A stretch of 64,000 bases of DNA from Prochilodus magdalenae (lineage: Eukaryota; Chordata; Actinopteri; Characiformes; Prochilodontidae), in contig JAMWET010006552.1 in NCBI GenBank assembly GCA_024036415.1, positions 300,001 to 364,000 on the forward strand, in the 5' to 3' direction. Position 1 is the first letter of the stretch. Each line of letters begins with the position of its first letter. The notes under the pieces were generated by a model, which worked only from the letters and a program-made list of their open reading frames with translations, did no database searches and was not told where the DNA came from. The position numbers were made by a program, and so were the translations under genes. Positions 1 to 22,374 of this stretch are shown piece after piece.

Positions 1-1000
1 CTTGTGTGTTCCTCTTTCAAAGTGTTGTTTTTTCGTATTTGTGTTCTTTCATACCGGCCTGCCAGCTTGTTGTTGTCGGGTTGACGTGCGAGCCATGACG
101 GTTGTGGACCCATGGTAAATTACCTCCTCCAGATTTTCGGCTTGTCGAGTGCCAGATCGGCTCGCAGTTTGCCTTGCCCGTATCCGCTAGGCAGCACAAC
201 TTTGTGAGTGCAGGTGTTTGTGCGCAGACACACTTCACCCCCTTCTGCCAGCCTGTCAGCAACTCTCGGCCCGATTTCGGCTCCCCAGCTCGTTAAACCC
301 TCAGCGAGACAGGACGGAGCAAATGAGCCCCCCCACCACCACCTACCAGGCATCCTCCACATAAAGAGCTGTCAAATCAGAAACATCTGGATCGTCCACA
401 ACAAACGCAGCCCAGCCAGCTATTGTTTTCGCTCTCCGACCCAGAAACACCTTGTTCGGATTTTGGTAGGAGGTTTTCTATCAGCTAAATTGCAACCGCG
501 TCTTGTATTCCCCCTTCGGGCGCCTCCTTTTCTTCCACTACATGCCGTTTCTCCTGCTTTGTGAGTCACAATAACAGACATATCACTTCAACACTCCGTC
601 TCCGTCAACACAGACCAGATTTACCCCTGAGTGTCTTTACTGAGCGTCTGCCTGTAGAAGTGAAATGGATAAGGTACTCGTTCTGACACAGAATAAACAC
701 GCCAGGTCTCTGTTGTATTGTTAGCGCTTGAGCCCTGTGTTGTAACTCAAGACTGGATCTCTGCAGTGAACCCCCCCACCCTCCGCCCCTCATTCCTAAG
801 TCCAGTCAGCCAAGACATACATGTTCGCTGTCTGAAGTTTGACCCATTCATTTCGCTCTAGAGCTAATGCAGCTAACACGTAGTAGCGGGTGGTTGAAAT
901 CGTTGAGGCAGTTCGGTGTGGAAGACCGTTTCCGCAGGCCATACAGCATCTCATAATGACTTTATCCTAATTAGGACTTGCTTTCTCATAATTATAACAA
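1..1000. other. No recognisable gene
   Basis: This is moderately GC-rich sequence without a convincing ORF, splice structure or repeat. It lies beyond the 3' end of myl10. An exon of a neighbour cannot be excluded, but nothing supports one. Confidence 0.5.
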
Positions 1001-1240
1001 CAGTACCATTAGGAACCTCTACAACTCCATGCCGAGACGTCTGGCATGTTGGGTTAGCAAACGTGGCAGCCTGGCGCCGTATTGAGAGACACTACTTCTG
1101 TATGTGTAGCTCAATAAATATTCCCCATATCAGTCTGTATTATCATTTATTGATCCTGGTCACCTTTATCCTCCTTCCCAATAGCACCGCAGTCCCACAC
1201 CTCCGTCTGGGTGCAGCACTTCTTTTAAAGACGAGTGTAC
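1000..1240 (+). mobile_element. Tc1-like element, 3'-end fragment
   Basis: It begins in the transposase C-terminal region (ACCATTAGGAACCTCTACA) and runs to a right terminal repeat ending near GACGAGTGTA. The same sequence closes the better-preserved copies in this window. The left half is missing, so it is a dead fragment. Confidence 0.7.
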
Positions 1241-2040
1241 ATCATTGCTGTTGTGCTTGTACAGAACGTATGCTGTGAAACGGTAAACCCACTCAACATG
1301 GAGCCAAATCCAGCATGAAACATGACTTAGCACCGTGTTTGATGGAAGGCAGTATTGACATCCACTCACCAAGCACTTCATTAGGAACACATGTACATTA
1401 TATGGCAGCACTGCAGTGCATAACGCCGATACGGGCCATCAGCTTTAGGTAATGGGGGAAAATGTGACTTTCGGCACTGCATGATTGTCGGTGCCGGACA
1501 GGCTGGTTTGAGCTAACTGCTGATCACCTGAGATTTAGAACAACAATCTCTAGAGCCGTCTCTAGACTTGCTCTGCTCCGAACGGAGCAATAAAGAACAA
1601 ACTTCCAGTCAGAGTGGCAGTTCTGCGCGGCCTTGCTGATGAGAGAGGTCATCAGAGATGGGCTGGTTTGAGTTTAACCAAAGTAATGGAGGATAGTATA
1701 GCAGCTAATAAGCAGTAAGTGATTGGAGGTAACACTCAAGCGGACATTCAGGATCATGATCGGCCGTAACATGATGTGAAATGACTTCATTTTTTCCGCT
1801 GTGCTGTTAGTGAAGTCCCCACCGTGAGTCAAAACAGCTGTTTGAGTTTCTCCATCATTGCTCGCCAGCATGTAGGCTCGCTGATGAGCTTTCTGCCACT
1901 GAGTCACTGAGTTAGCTATCAACTAGAGGTTCAATGAGGTTACGTGATGAGAGTTGAGGAATCGCTGATGACGCTGTAAATAAAACCCAGGACGAAGGGA
2001 AAGCTTTGCAACAACTCACTTTAACAATCTGACTTGGAAA
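1241..2040. other. Unassigned non-coding stretch
   Basis: I see no gene, tandem array or transposon end here. Confidence 0.4.
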
Positions 2041-2074
2041 ATCCAAGATGAAGCCAAGCTGCACGGATCACCTC

Positions 2075-2725
2075 TGGATTGCATTGTTAGCTGGAGTCTT
2101 GCAGGGTTGCATCCAGTTTAGGTGCAGGTGGCTGGGTGAACATAGGTGGTGCTCCTGAGAACTGATTCCAAAGCTTACCTGTACGTCGTTATGCGTCATC
2201 TCCAACCACAGTTGACCTTTTATTGCAGTCTTTGGGAAACCAGAGATGATGATGTTCTGATCTGATCTTTGGAGCTCTGTAGATTAGCGGAGACATGTTA
2301 GAACAAAGCCAAACTCCACAAGTCAGTAGAGCATGTCATGCAGTTTCTAACGACCCCGAGATTGCATTGCTAGCCAGAAGTGTGCAGGGTTGTATCCCAT
2401 TTAGGCGGAAAAAAACAGAGATGCTTAACTTCAGTATCTGATCACTGAAGCTTTCTAGACTAGTCAAGAAATGTCACAGGTCATTAGAGCGTGCCTTTTT
2501 CAACCACCCCTGTATTACATTACTAGCTGGAATCTTGCAGGGTTGCTTCCGACTTAGGTGCACCGTAGGTGGCCCTGTCGAGACGTTTTCCCATGATGGG
2601 TGCCCGAAGAGCCAGAGATAGTATAGCAGCATAATAAGGGGAACTGATTTTATCAACTGTACAGGGTTTTATCTGACTTAGATGCACTGTGGGCAGCCCT
2701 GCCGATACGTTCACCTATGCTGGAG
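2075..2725. repeat. Degenerate repeated motif, about four copies
   Basis: The pattern ATTGCATT-x-TAGCTGGA followed by TGCAGGGTTG and a stretch with TTTAGGTGCA recurs near 2,078, 2,352, 2,514 and 2,657 with irregular spacing (about 145-275 bp). Later copies add a GGTGGCCCTG segment. It looks like an old, decayed tandem duplication. Confidence 0.5.
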
Positions 2726-3756
2726 ATCCAGAGAAATTTAAAATGGTGTAACTCAAATCACAAAAAAACAGATAATTAAAAACTTAGTAAAACATTAAAA
2801 AACTTATTATTAAAAAATATAAGTATACTCTCAGGGGCCCCCCCCACTGGTGGCCCACTGGATCTCATTGCTATCCTTCAGGAAATCAGAGGTACGGCCG
2901 CCGGAATGGAGCAGACGCCTCGCCTGCTGTCTTCTCTGCAGCCTCCATGTTGTTAAAGTCAAAATCACATGATCAGTGAGTAGTTGACGTTGAGCTTAGA
3001 GCCTAAAGCAAGTCGACCTGTCGGTGCAAGCCCAGTGCTGTAGATGTACTAAGGAGTTTCACATGTCATGTTCACAGTGCAGGTTTATTAGAAGCCTCTG
3101 TAACTTGTTAGCTGCATTAGCCTCGTAGCTCCAGAGCCAGACTAAAGACACACCACGTCTTGGAGGATTGTTTATGATGGCTGGTTTCCCAGATAGGCTG
3201 ACGTTTGTGTTCCTAATTCGTAAGCCAGTAAGTCCTGCAGTCCCTTTTATCGTAAACGTTAATCCGTTCTGACCATATTTAACGATGTTTCTGTGCTTCG
3301 TATTTGAGTTATTGGTTTCTGCTTGAGTCGTGTATCCATCAAGTCTTTTGCTGGACGTTTCCTTACTTCTCTAATCCATCAGCAGCGGTACAAGTGCTGG
3401 TGCAGCGTACTCGGTTCTCGTTCGGCAGGTCGTGTGAATGCAGCAGTGCTGATGTAATTTAATACGCTGTGGATTTGCTCTGATTGGTCCTGATGTTTTA
3501 CTGTATTGGAAAGCGTGCGGTATCACGGCTGGGACTGTGCCTTGTATTCAGTGTCCTGTGCCTTGTATTCAGCCTGATATTGATTTAGTGACTGTATGTA
3601 CTGGTTTTCTTTTTTTTGCACTCTGACTTCAGGTTGTTAACATGTTGATATTAAAATGTTAACGTCTCATGGTGGTCTTCGGAGTCCCTTTTTGTCACGG
3701 GTCAGTAAGTAGTTTGGAGGAAACAAGCACTTCAGCCAAACAAGTTGACATTAAAG

Positions 3757-4600
3757 GGTTCGGATTTAGAGTGAAATAGCCGAGGGTAGCTAACAGCTAG
3801 ACTAACCTTATTTCAGGAGAACTGAGCAGCGTTAGCAGCAGCTAGCTCTAAACAGTGGATACAGTAATAACAACTCTGAGGTAAATGTGAGTGTAGTGGT
3901 TGTAGTGGGGTATGTTTTCATCAGAATGAGCCTCAGAAAGTTAAAATGTACAGCTCTGGAGATTAATAAAAGATTAACTCGCTTTAGAGAATTGGTTTTA
4001 GAGGGAAATAGCCGAGAGTGGCTAACAGCTAGGCTAACCGTATCTTAGGTGAACTGAGCAGCGTTAGCAGCAGCTAGCTCTAAACAGTGGCTACTGTAAA
4101 AACAGCTCTGAGGTAAATGTGGGTGTAGTGGGGTGTGTTTTCATCAGAATGAGCCTCAGCAAGTTAAAATATACATGTCTGGAGATTAATAAAAGATTAA
4201 CTCGCTTTAGAGGATCAGTTTTAGAGTGAAATAGCTGAGGGAAGCTAACAGCTAGGCTAACCGTATTTCATGAGAACTGAGCAGCGTTAGCAGCAGCTAG
4301 CTCTGAACAGTGGATACAGTAATAACAGTTCTGAGGTAAATGTGGGTGTGGTGAGTGTAGTGTGGTGTGTTTTCATCAGAATGAGCCTCAGAAAGTTAAA
4401 ATGTACAGCTCTGGAGATTAATAAAAGATTAACTCGCTTTAGAGGATTGGTTTTAGAGGGAAATAGCCGAGGGTGGCTAACCTAACAGCTGAGCAGCGTT
4501 AGGCTAGCTCTGAACAGTGGTATAATAACAGTTCTGAGGTAAATGTAAAACTGTGGAGTGTAGGTGTTTAGCAGCCTCAGCTAGCTCTAAACAGCTCTGG
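3757..4600. repeat. Minisatellite with about 223-232-bp unit
   Basis: The landmark GAAATAG falls at 3,773, 4,005, 4,228 and 4,460, so the periods are 232, 223 and 232 bp. Units share AACTGAGCAGCGTTAGCAGC and TTTCATCAGAATGAGCCTCA and differ by small changes. The fourth unit decays after about 4,500. The array lies downstream of the myl10 3' end. Confidence 0.85.
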
Positions 4601-4619
4601 AGGATACAGATTTAATAGA

Positions 4620-5300
4620 ACAGCTTTGAGGGGGAAATGTGAGGGGGTAAACTAGGGTTATGTGAACTGTATTAGTACACTACACTGTACAGTAATAACA
4701 GTCTTGAAAATGTGAGGTTACCGTTACTGCATTAGTATACCACACACAGTAGTATACTGTAGATACAGAGTACCATTTTGAATACAGCCCATGTTGGCAG
4801 CCTCGTTTTAAAAGACAACCCTCTCCTGTATGGATCTGAAAACTTGTTCTCAGCTAATGAAAACATAAAGATTTGTGGTTACAGATAATTATACGCTAAT
4901 GAAAACATAGTTTTGTATGTTATATTCACTTTCTACTGATACAGCTCCTCATAAAAATCACACACCGCTCCTTTACTGCTATTTCCTTATTGTGGGGTGT
5001 CTTCTTTATTATTGCACGACGATCTAAAATCCATGTTGCTGTGTGGGGATGGAGGCAGGTTGGCAATGAGGGGGCTGCAAAATATCTGGGACCCCAAAAG
5101 TATCGTCATCAAGGTTATGAATCACCATTCTGGTTTCCTTTAACAACAGGCCTAAAGGGAATCATAGTGAATTGCCACTAGGGGGCATCAGGACGAGGCT
5201 ACGCTGTTGTTCTGTATTAGCATAGTCCGAAATAAAGCAGGCACTGAAGGTCACTGAAGGTCACAAACATCACAGAGGCTCCTTTACCTTCCAAAAGAAC
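4620..5300. other. Unassigned stretch downstream of myl10
   Basis: AT-rich unique-looking sequence. No ORF with features, no repeat recognised. Confidence 0.4.
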
Positions 5301-5306
5301 TTTATT
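5301..5306 (-). terminator. myl10: Polyadenylation signal of myl10
   Basis: The minus strand carries AATAAA about 125 nt after the TAG stop, in an AT-rich stretch. It is the first such hexamer I found downstream of the stop and gives a short 3'UTR of about 150 nt. Confidence 0.6.
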
Positions 5307-5431
5307 ATTCTATTATATAACAGTTATGAGCTTCATGGCAAAGAGCTCATGCTCAGTGACAGCGCTATTACCATGTGATGGTGCTGACACTGATGAAGGT
5401 GACTATTTACAAGTTAAGGCCTAAGGACTCC

Positions 5432-14884
<9,453 letters not shown>

Positions 14885-14887
<3 letters not shown>

Positions 14888-14935
14888 TGTGAGAGCGGCT
14901 GAGGTCCTGCAGATAGTCAGTCAAAGCCTGGGCAG
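14885..14935 (-). CDS. myl10: myl10 exon 1 (5'UTR plus ATG only)
   Basis: On the minus strand the sequence CTCACAATG is followed directly by a GTAGGA donor, so the exon codes only the initiator Met (14885-14887). In vertebrate MYL2-family genes the first coding exon ends right after ATG, and exon 2 here begins with GCG (Ala2). The ATG has A at -3, and the donor G supplies +4 only before splicing. A TATA box lies about 70-80 bp upstream, so the 5'UTR would be about 45-50 nt. The 5' end given is an estimate from TATA spacing. No other ATG|GT site between 10,884 and 14,884 that I noticed looked as good. Confidence 0.7.
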
Positions 14936-14956
14936 AGAACAGAGCCACTGCCACTG

Positions 14957-14965
14957 TTATTTATA
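14957..14965 (-). promoter_or_regulatory. myl10: TATA box of the myl10 promoter
   Basis: The minus strand reads TATAAATAA, a strong TATA element. It sits roughly 30 bp before the expected start site and about 75 bp before the proposed ATG. A GATA-type motif (TTATCT) lies about 35 bp further upstream near 14,998, and an E-box CAGGTG at 15130-15135. TATA-driven promoters are common for sarcomeric genes. The factor sites are motif matches only. Confidence 0.6.
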
Positions 14966-15306
14966 TGAATCCCAGCAAGCATACCTGCTCTAAGTTTAGA
15001 TAATAGAGCCTAGATCGGAAAAATGCAGTAACTAACCACCCCTGCGCGGTATGTGGACCACGCGGAGCGCGTTACCCCCATAAAGGACGCAGTTATGTCC
15101 ACAATGCCAGCCCCGCCGTGCCTCTTTCACAGGTGCTACTATGTAAAGGCCAATATTCCCTTGGGGTTAGGTGGGGACATGGCTTTTAATGGGTGGTATG
15201 AGAGATGAATGATGTGGGATGTATATGCATTCATAGATATTTAGTATATAGTATATATGATCTGAAATGATCTGAGTGTGCTGTTTATGGAAAATAAGAG
15301 GTCATA

Positions 15307-16118
15307 TACACTCATCATCAAAAGAATAGCTAAACCCAGAAGGAGGTGTGGGATTGGAGTGCTATTGGGCAGGAGGGTAAAGGTCACCAGGAACAGTAAA
15401 TGATGATTGATTTAGACTGATATGATCAATATTTATTGAGCTACACATACAGAAGTCTGTCTCTCAGTATGGTGTCGGGCCGCCATCTTTGCTAACCCAA
15501 CATCCCAGACGTCGCAGTATGGAGCTGCAGAGGTTCCTAATGGTGTCCGGTGATAATCCATCCCATGCAGCTTAAACATCCTCACACAGTTCCTGCAGAT
15601 GGTGCGGTAAGGTGGAGGTGTAGTGACCCCAGGCCTTCTGGACGTGTGACAACAAACCGTTCATCATGGCCCTGACCACGGTGTCCCACACACGGATTCG
15701 TTGGTCGTCTCCACCAAGACAACAGCGGGACTCGTCACTGAAGATGACCCACTGCCATTCTGAGTCACTCCCTGACAGTCTGGTACGACACCACTGCAGT
15801 GTTTGGTGATGTTGACATGGTGTTAAGGCCAGTCATTGTAACGGTCTGTGTGCATGTGGTCCTATAAAGTGCAGCCGTCTACTAATGGTGCTGGCATTAA
15901 CAGGATGACTCCTGGAGGACACCACTGCTCGCTGAATGTCTGAATTTGTGGCTGTTGGGTCAGTAGGGTACAGAGATAAGGCCAGTCCTTGTGCAACTGA
16001 GTGTGAAACTTGAATCATTTGCATGTCCCTCGATGTCACACCTACCCAGCACGTTTCATTCCTGTCCGGTGATTCCTTCCAGGTACAGATGTTTGTGCAG
16101 CTTTTGACAATGAGTGTA
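15307..16118 (-). mobile_element. Tc1-like element with both terminal repeats, about 810 bp, non-autonomous
   Basis: The left plus-strand end TACACTCATCATCAAAAGAA is matched by the inverted right end CTTTTGACAATGAGTGTA; the outer TA fits the Tc1/mariner target. The minus strand encodes scraps of transposase, including the SEWQ-V-FSDESRF-type DDE region and the ELCEDIQAAWDGLSQDTIRN-type C-terminus. Frames are broken and the N-terminal part is deleted. Confidence 0.8.
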
Positions 16119-17530
16119 AAATATGAGGTACCATATTCACAGCAGCCTGTAGCTTTCTGATCACCACTGTCAGCAGTTCTCTGCATTTCTTAAGAATGGA
16201 GCGTTTCACCTCAAACCGCTTCTCGTAATTCCTGAATGATGGAGAAATACGGAAATATCTGTGGGAAGACCCTTTAAGGTTCTCCCACTTACCCAAATAC
16301 CATTTCTGATATTACATAACATTCATAGACTCTTCGGAAGAACGTCTGAACAGCCATGACTGGTCTAGAAAAGCCATTAGGCCTGATCGTCAGCTACTGT
16401 CTATCCGTGGGGGATTGCTGCTGAGATTTGTAGATGCTACGCTTCTGGCAGCTGTGTTGGCGCTTGCATTGGACAGCCAGCGAACACCATAATTCTCAAA
16501 GACAAAGACATAACGGGGGATTCACTAGGCTCAGGTCAGGAGTTGTCTGACCTTAAAAGCACGCTGTCGTGACCTTTCACACTTGCCAGATCGTCGCTAG
16601 CATTAGTTTTCTGTTGTCAGGTGCCAGCTAGCTCAGGGAGAGGTTGCTGCTGTTATAAATACATAATGGTAAGCTATGAAAACCTCTTAGCCTTACACCA
16701 TACCGGCTTCCAAGTCCGTGCTTCCAAAGGGATAACTCACCCAAACACTGTGTAAGTAGCTAACCGTAAAAGAAGGCAAGCTGCAGGTTGGCGTGGCCTC
16801 CCCTGCTCAACAAACAGCACCATCTGCAGCTGCACTGAGTACCGTGTGCACCACTGGATGCCACCAGCCACTCAGACACTTTCTGTCTTAGCAGTTTCCC
16901 TGACACTTTTGCCGGCTCCCACCGCACCCTACTCTCATAGCTGGCTGTCGTGCCACTTGCCCCTCTCAACACTGCCAGACATGCTCCTCTTTCACCAGCT
17001 TGTCTTTTCTTTGCTGGGGACTCTTTGATCATCACCTCAGTCTCTTGTAGCTTGGCAGCAAGATCCCAGTTCCCAGTGTAATCAGAAGAACAGTCAGGAG
17101 TAGGGTGGCCACACATCTGGTTTCAGACTCCCAGTCCTCCGTCCAGTGCAGGACCTGGACAAACTCCTAGTAGTCCTCTTTTCGGGACGAACTATTTAAA
17201 ATGTTCACTTAGAAACAATATTATGTGTGCCAGTGGCTCACGTCCAACCAAAAAAAATGCCTTGTATATTACTGGTTTAACAAGGTCATGTGACATTGCT
17301 TGCCTACTGGCTAACCACAGGTCACCCCTCTGAATGCTAGTGAATTAGTAAGCGCCGGTCTGACTCACGAATGTCATCCTTTCCACCCAATTAGGTGAGT
17401 AAAGCAGTCATGTGTGTATTATAAAGGTTAGGTTATGATTTCAGTTCTGTTCTAGTGTCGTGCCTGAACCCCCGCCCCCTTTTTGATGTCCTCCGTTTGG
17501 GGTTATGAAAGTGGCCACCCAAGTCGGGTG
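16119..17530. other. Unassigned intergenic stretch
   Basis: No exon or named repeat found. ORFs are short and overlapping on both strands without features. Confidence 0.4.
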
Positions 17531-17532
17531 AG

Positions 17533-17553
17533 TTTTTTTTTTTTTTTTTTTTT
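17533..17553 (+). repeat. Poly(T) tract
   Basis: About 21 T residues. It may be the tail of a retrotransposed copy on the minus strand, but no target duplication was identified. Confidence 0.8.
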
Positions 17554-18879
17554 GGTAACAAGGCAGGAAAGCCACTCGAAAGTCAGACGGTATGCAACAC
17601 ACTTCGACTCTACAGTGTAAAGCCAAACCCCTCCACAGAATAACACATACAAGGAACACATAGAACATCTTAGCTACCAAACACCAGCTACAACAACAAC
17701 TACGGTAACTCCCATGAGCCTCTTCTTCAGTCCTGTTGCATGCATGCATGTGGGCTCCAACGGCAGAACAGCCAGTAGCTGGTGATGTTGGTTCTGCTGG
17801 TGTCCCGCCATGCTAGCATGACCCAGCAAGATAAACCAGAATGGACCAACATGGCGGGTCAGCATGCCAGCTTAGTTTGGATGAATGATCCATCTCCAAT
17901 CTAAAGGGCAGCACGGGTCACCATGTTTCCCTGGTCGTGACAAGTCATATTAGCTGGCGCATGCCAAGTTTGCAAGCCCGGCATTGTTTTCATCACTGGG
18001 TGGTTGGGATAAATTGTCATGGACAATCTGTCCAGCTCTTTTGCATATTGATTTTTTCATGCCTCATAAATGTATGCAAACTATAGATGTGCACGAACGT
18101 GCCGAGTGGAGCTCGCTCTCGGCTCTTCCTCTATTCTAATAACATTCGTATTGATGTTTCATGACCTTCCAGTCAAGGTCTTTCCACACGGACGGTGGAC
18201 TGAAATAGATCAGGGGTCATGTGTATAAACCTTCTGAGAAATGACAGGGCTGATCCAGGAGCAGCCAGATGCTGGTTAATGGGGTTAAATGGAAGAAGGA
18301 GCTGATTCCAGACACACTTACTGTGAGTCATTTCATTCTTGAGTGCCCAGCCCAGCATCATTATAATGTCATCACCGAGCCTGCATCCAAACCGGGAGAG
18401 AAATGATTGATTAATATGAACTCTGCTGCTTTTATTCTCAGACGCCAGTCTGTCTCCCACACCGGGACTGACAGACAGGCCCCACTCGCCACCTGGCAGA
18501 GGAAACAATAGCATATATTCAGGCAACGGCACAACCTGGACACACAAGTGTCAGGGTACAAATATAGACCGGGCCATTGTTGGCGTTATTATGAAGGGGC
18601 TGGCAGCAGACAGGCAGGTTTGAGCGTATGCGCATGGGTGCGCAACCGTGCATGTACATGTGCACTAGATGACATATTTACTAATCCGCGGAGCGTGCAG
18701 TCGCTGCCCAGTCGCTGCCCAGCCATGTTAATGCTGTGGTTTAGTACAAGACATCACAAGACAGGGCCTTACCGGGTCCGGCAAAATGACCCCGACTTGG
18801 TAAACGGACTGTGCAAATGGACCACCCTTCATTTCTCCGGTTGCCCATCAAGACAGCCATTAAGCACACATTACTCGCT

Positions 18880-19815
18880 GTTCTAAGTCAATACTGGAAA
18901 AAACTCAAAGCTATTAAATATAATTTTCCCAACATAGATTTTTCCAAGAAATCTGCAGGGATATTTTTCCACACCTCCATTTGGTCGCCCTTTCTGGTTC
19001 TCACTATCCACATAATCCCAAACTCATTCAGTGATGTTGTGGTCGGTCCATTGTTCTGAGAACACCAGCAGCTTCTTTGTTTGAGGTGTCCATCTTCTTT
19101 TATCAGTGAGAGGCTTCTTGACAGAGCCATAGTGGTGAGCTGTCTTCTCACAGTGCAAGGATGGACAGAAACAAGACTGGGTCAGGGTTCTTTTCGGAAC
19201 AGCGAGGCTTTATGGAGTGCTCCTGGTCAGCAGTGGTGGGTACCTACTGACAGTGGGCCAAGCCTTGAATTGGAGAACAGGAGCTCATCGGTGTATATCC
19301 GGGTTAATGGACAGGACAAAACCGCCTACAATGGACATGCCATGTCAAGTGTCAGAACTGGACCTTGGAGCAACTGGAGAGGCCATCTGGTCCCATTCTC
19401 TTTCATCGCCACAAGAAGGGCCGACTATGTGTGTGGCAGTTACCTGGGGACGTGATGGCACCAGGATGTGCTGTGGGAGGAAGGCGAGTGTGCATGCTCT
19501 GGATGATGGTCTGCTGGGAAACCTGGTTCCGGCATTGAAGTGTATGTGAATTGGACACCTTGCCACCTGGGTAAACAATGTCATAGACCAGGTAAATCCC
19601 TTCACTGAGATGGTATTCCACCATAGGAGCAGCCTTTTTCAGCAGGATAATGTTCCTGCCATGCTGCACACATCATTCAGGAATGACTGGCGGAACATGA
19701 TGAATATTTCAGATCCTCAGATCTCAGTCTAATTAAGCATCTGAACAGACTGTGCTGGAACAAGAAGTCCGATCAGCAGCAGCCTCACCTTGTGACTTAC
19801 AGGACTGAAGAGATG
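18880..19815. mobile_element. Unclassified degenerate interspersed repeat
   Basis: The text shows decayed, once-coding sequence. The plus strand carries phrases such as GPWSNWRGHLVPF and IGAAFFSRIMFLPCCTHHSG in shifting frames with many stops. It looks like a dead transposon or retroelement, but I could not name a family. Confidence 0.35.
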
Positions 19816-19897
19816 TGACACAGATACCAAGATACCAGATATCAAGATACTTGGTGAAGGCCACCTTCAGAGGTCACTGACTCATATACATGATATA

Positions 19898-20227
19898 TAG
19901 AGAGAGAGAGAGAGTGAGAGATAGAGAGAGATAGAGAGAAAGAGAGAGCGAGAGAGAGAGAGACAGAGTGAGAGAGAGAGAGACTGAGAGAGAGAAAGAG
20001 AGAGAGAGAGACACAGAGTGAGAGAGAGAGACTGCGAGAGAGAAAGAGAGAGAGAGAGAGACAGAGTGAGAGACTGAGAGAGAGAAAGAGAGAGAGCGAG
20101 AGAGAGAGAGACAGAGTGAGAGACTGAGAGAGAGAAAGAGAGAGAGAGAGCAGAGAGAGAGACAGAGTGAGAGAGGGAGACTGAGAGAGAGAGAGACAGA
20201 GAGAGAGAGACAGAGTGAGAGAGAGGG

Positions 20228-20267
<40 letters not shown>

Positions 20268-20308
20268 AGAGAGAGACTGAGAGAGAGAAAGAGAGAGACA
20301 GAGAGAGA

Positions 20309-20362
<54 letters not shown>
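19898..20362 (+). repeat. (GA)n tract with CAGA/TGAGA variants
   Basis: About 465 bp of GA with internal higher-order blocks (GACTGAGAGAGAGAAAGAGA) repeated several times. The Ser/Leu ORFs on the minus strand are artefacts of it. Confidence 0.97.
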
Positions 20363-20365
<3 letters not shown>

Positions 20366-21065
20366 TGTAGTACAATGGCCACAGCAGCATACTCACATCA
20401 CATCTTCCACCTCAATGAGAAAAGACCTGACCCCACTGAAGGATGTCTAATGTCATGGAGAATAAGAGTCGCCCCCTTGTGGCCACAAAAAAAACATTCT
20501 TCACTCAGTTGATGTACATACATTCATTAACATACTCTTCATTCGGAGACCAAACAGGAGGTAGCTGTAGTTTTGAATGAAGGGTGGAAGTGGGCGATTG
20601 TGTGCATTTGAGTACAGCTGATTTTTTTTTTTTGATTGTTTTTTTTTTATTAAAATTTGACCTAATTTTATTAAATGGCCTGTAACTGCAGGAACAAAAC
20701 TAGGAATGATAAATGACTTTCTGTTTAAAGTGGTTAAATAGGTTTTAAACTTGACTTTAAGCTGAACACAGTTACTGAAGCTCACCACACTTCTCCATCT
20801 CCAGCTGTAAACCACAATCATATACTTACAGTGACACAAACGGAATATGAACACGGTGCACTTTCGTTCGCTGGTTTGCAGGTAACCCCACGACCCACAC
20901 AAGTGCTATGTTTCGACCAGGGCATAGAGGGCAGTGGTGAGCGGTGTTTGTTTATTTGATGGTTGGTAATGACTTCTTTAGATGGCGGTGCTGAATGGTG
21001 CCATTCTTCACTCATTCAAGTCTTTAATACAACGACTGTATATATTTAAAAATAAATAGAACAAA
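20363..21065. other. Unassigned intergenic stretch
   Basis: AT-rich with T/A homopolymer runs near 20,622 and 20,640. No gene. Confidence 0.4.
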
Positions 21066-21069
21066 CAAA

Positions 21070-21790
21070 TTTATTACACAAATAGTTACACGCCCAGCTG
21101 GAATCGGCCAACAGGAATGAAACTTGGTGGGTAGGTTTGACATCATGTGACGTAAGCAAGGACCTGACATCCCTGTACCTGACTGACCCTACAGCCACGA
21201 TTGCAGACATCCAGTGAGCAGTGGTGTCCTCCATCAGTCATCCTGTTAGTGCAGCACCATTGGCAGACGGCTGCACCACGCAGGACTACATGCACACAGA
21301 CTGTTACCACGACTCCACCATGTCAACATCACCAAGGACTGCAGTGGTGTCGTACCAGACTGTTATGGAGTGACTCAGAATGGCAGCGGGTCATCTTCAG
21401 TCACAAGTCCCGCTTTAGTCCTGATGGAGACGACCAACGAATCCTTGTGTGGAGGCACCGTGGTCAGCACCAAGGTGAATGGTTTGTTGTCACACGTCCA
21501 GAAGGTCTGGTGTCACTCCACCTCCACCCCTTCTGCACCATCTCATAAGGAACTGTATGAGAATATTGAAGCTGCGTGAGATGGATTATCACAGGACACC
21601 ATTAGGAACCTCTACAGCTCCATGCCCAACACCATATCAAGAGACAGACTTCTGTATGTGTAGCTCAATAAATATTGATCATATCAGTCTAAATGTATCA
21701 GTTATTGATCCTGGTAACCTTTATCTTCCTTCCCAACAGCACCGCACTCCCACACCTCCTTCTGGGGGCAGCTACTCCTCTCCAGGTTTG
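21070..21790 (+). mobile_element. Tc1-like element, near full span, decayed ends
   Basis: It reads from the sub-terminal AACTTGGTGGGTAGGTTTGA through the DDE segment (SDSEWQRVIFSHKSRFSPDG) and the C-terminus to the right repeat CCCACACCTCCTTCTGGG. Stops and frameshifts break the frame, so it is a pseudogene. Confidence 0.75.
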
Positions 21791-22169
21791 TGTTGTTGTA
21801 GTTGTTTACAGGGACCTTGAGGTTACTAATACGGTTAATACGGTAATTCAGTCTCAGTTTGTATGTGATGACGAGGAGACTCAACTCCAGCAGAGAATAC
21901 ATCTCCTGTAATGACACACAGTCACCACTGAGTGGCAGCACACACACGCACGCACACACAACCACAACCACACGCAGGCTGACATGCTGATCTCAGGGCA
22001 CTCGGTGTGGCCCGTGCTGTGGTAGCTCCTGATTGGCTGAGAGAGAGTCCTGCATAATTAACATTTCATCCACCTCTTTAAATCAGGCCTGCTCCCCTAA
22101 CAGCCTGTACTGGAGAGGGGGGGTGGGGGAGGCAGGTACGCTATATAGAGAGGTCTATAGACAATAAGT

Positions 22170-22261
<92 letters not shown>
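22170..22261 (+). repeat. (GA)n microsatellite
   Basis: GA repeat of about 92 bp with a few A insertions. Confidence 0.95.
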
Positions 22262-22374
22262 AAAGAAAGTGAGAAAAACGTGGGAGTGAGAAAAGATGGT
22301 AGAGGAATGGGGAAGACAAAAAAGAAGTGGGAGAGAGAGAGAGAGAGAGAGATAAATTGAGGAGAGATGCAGTT

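Noticed and set aside
19842..20396. Ser/Leu ORFs of 166-184 codons on minus strand
   Set aside because: Artefacts of the GA tract.
21201..21820. Independent protein-coding genes in the Tc1-like copies
   Set aside because: The SDSEWQRVIFS and AAWDGLSQDTIRN text is transposase in broken frames with deletions in every copy.
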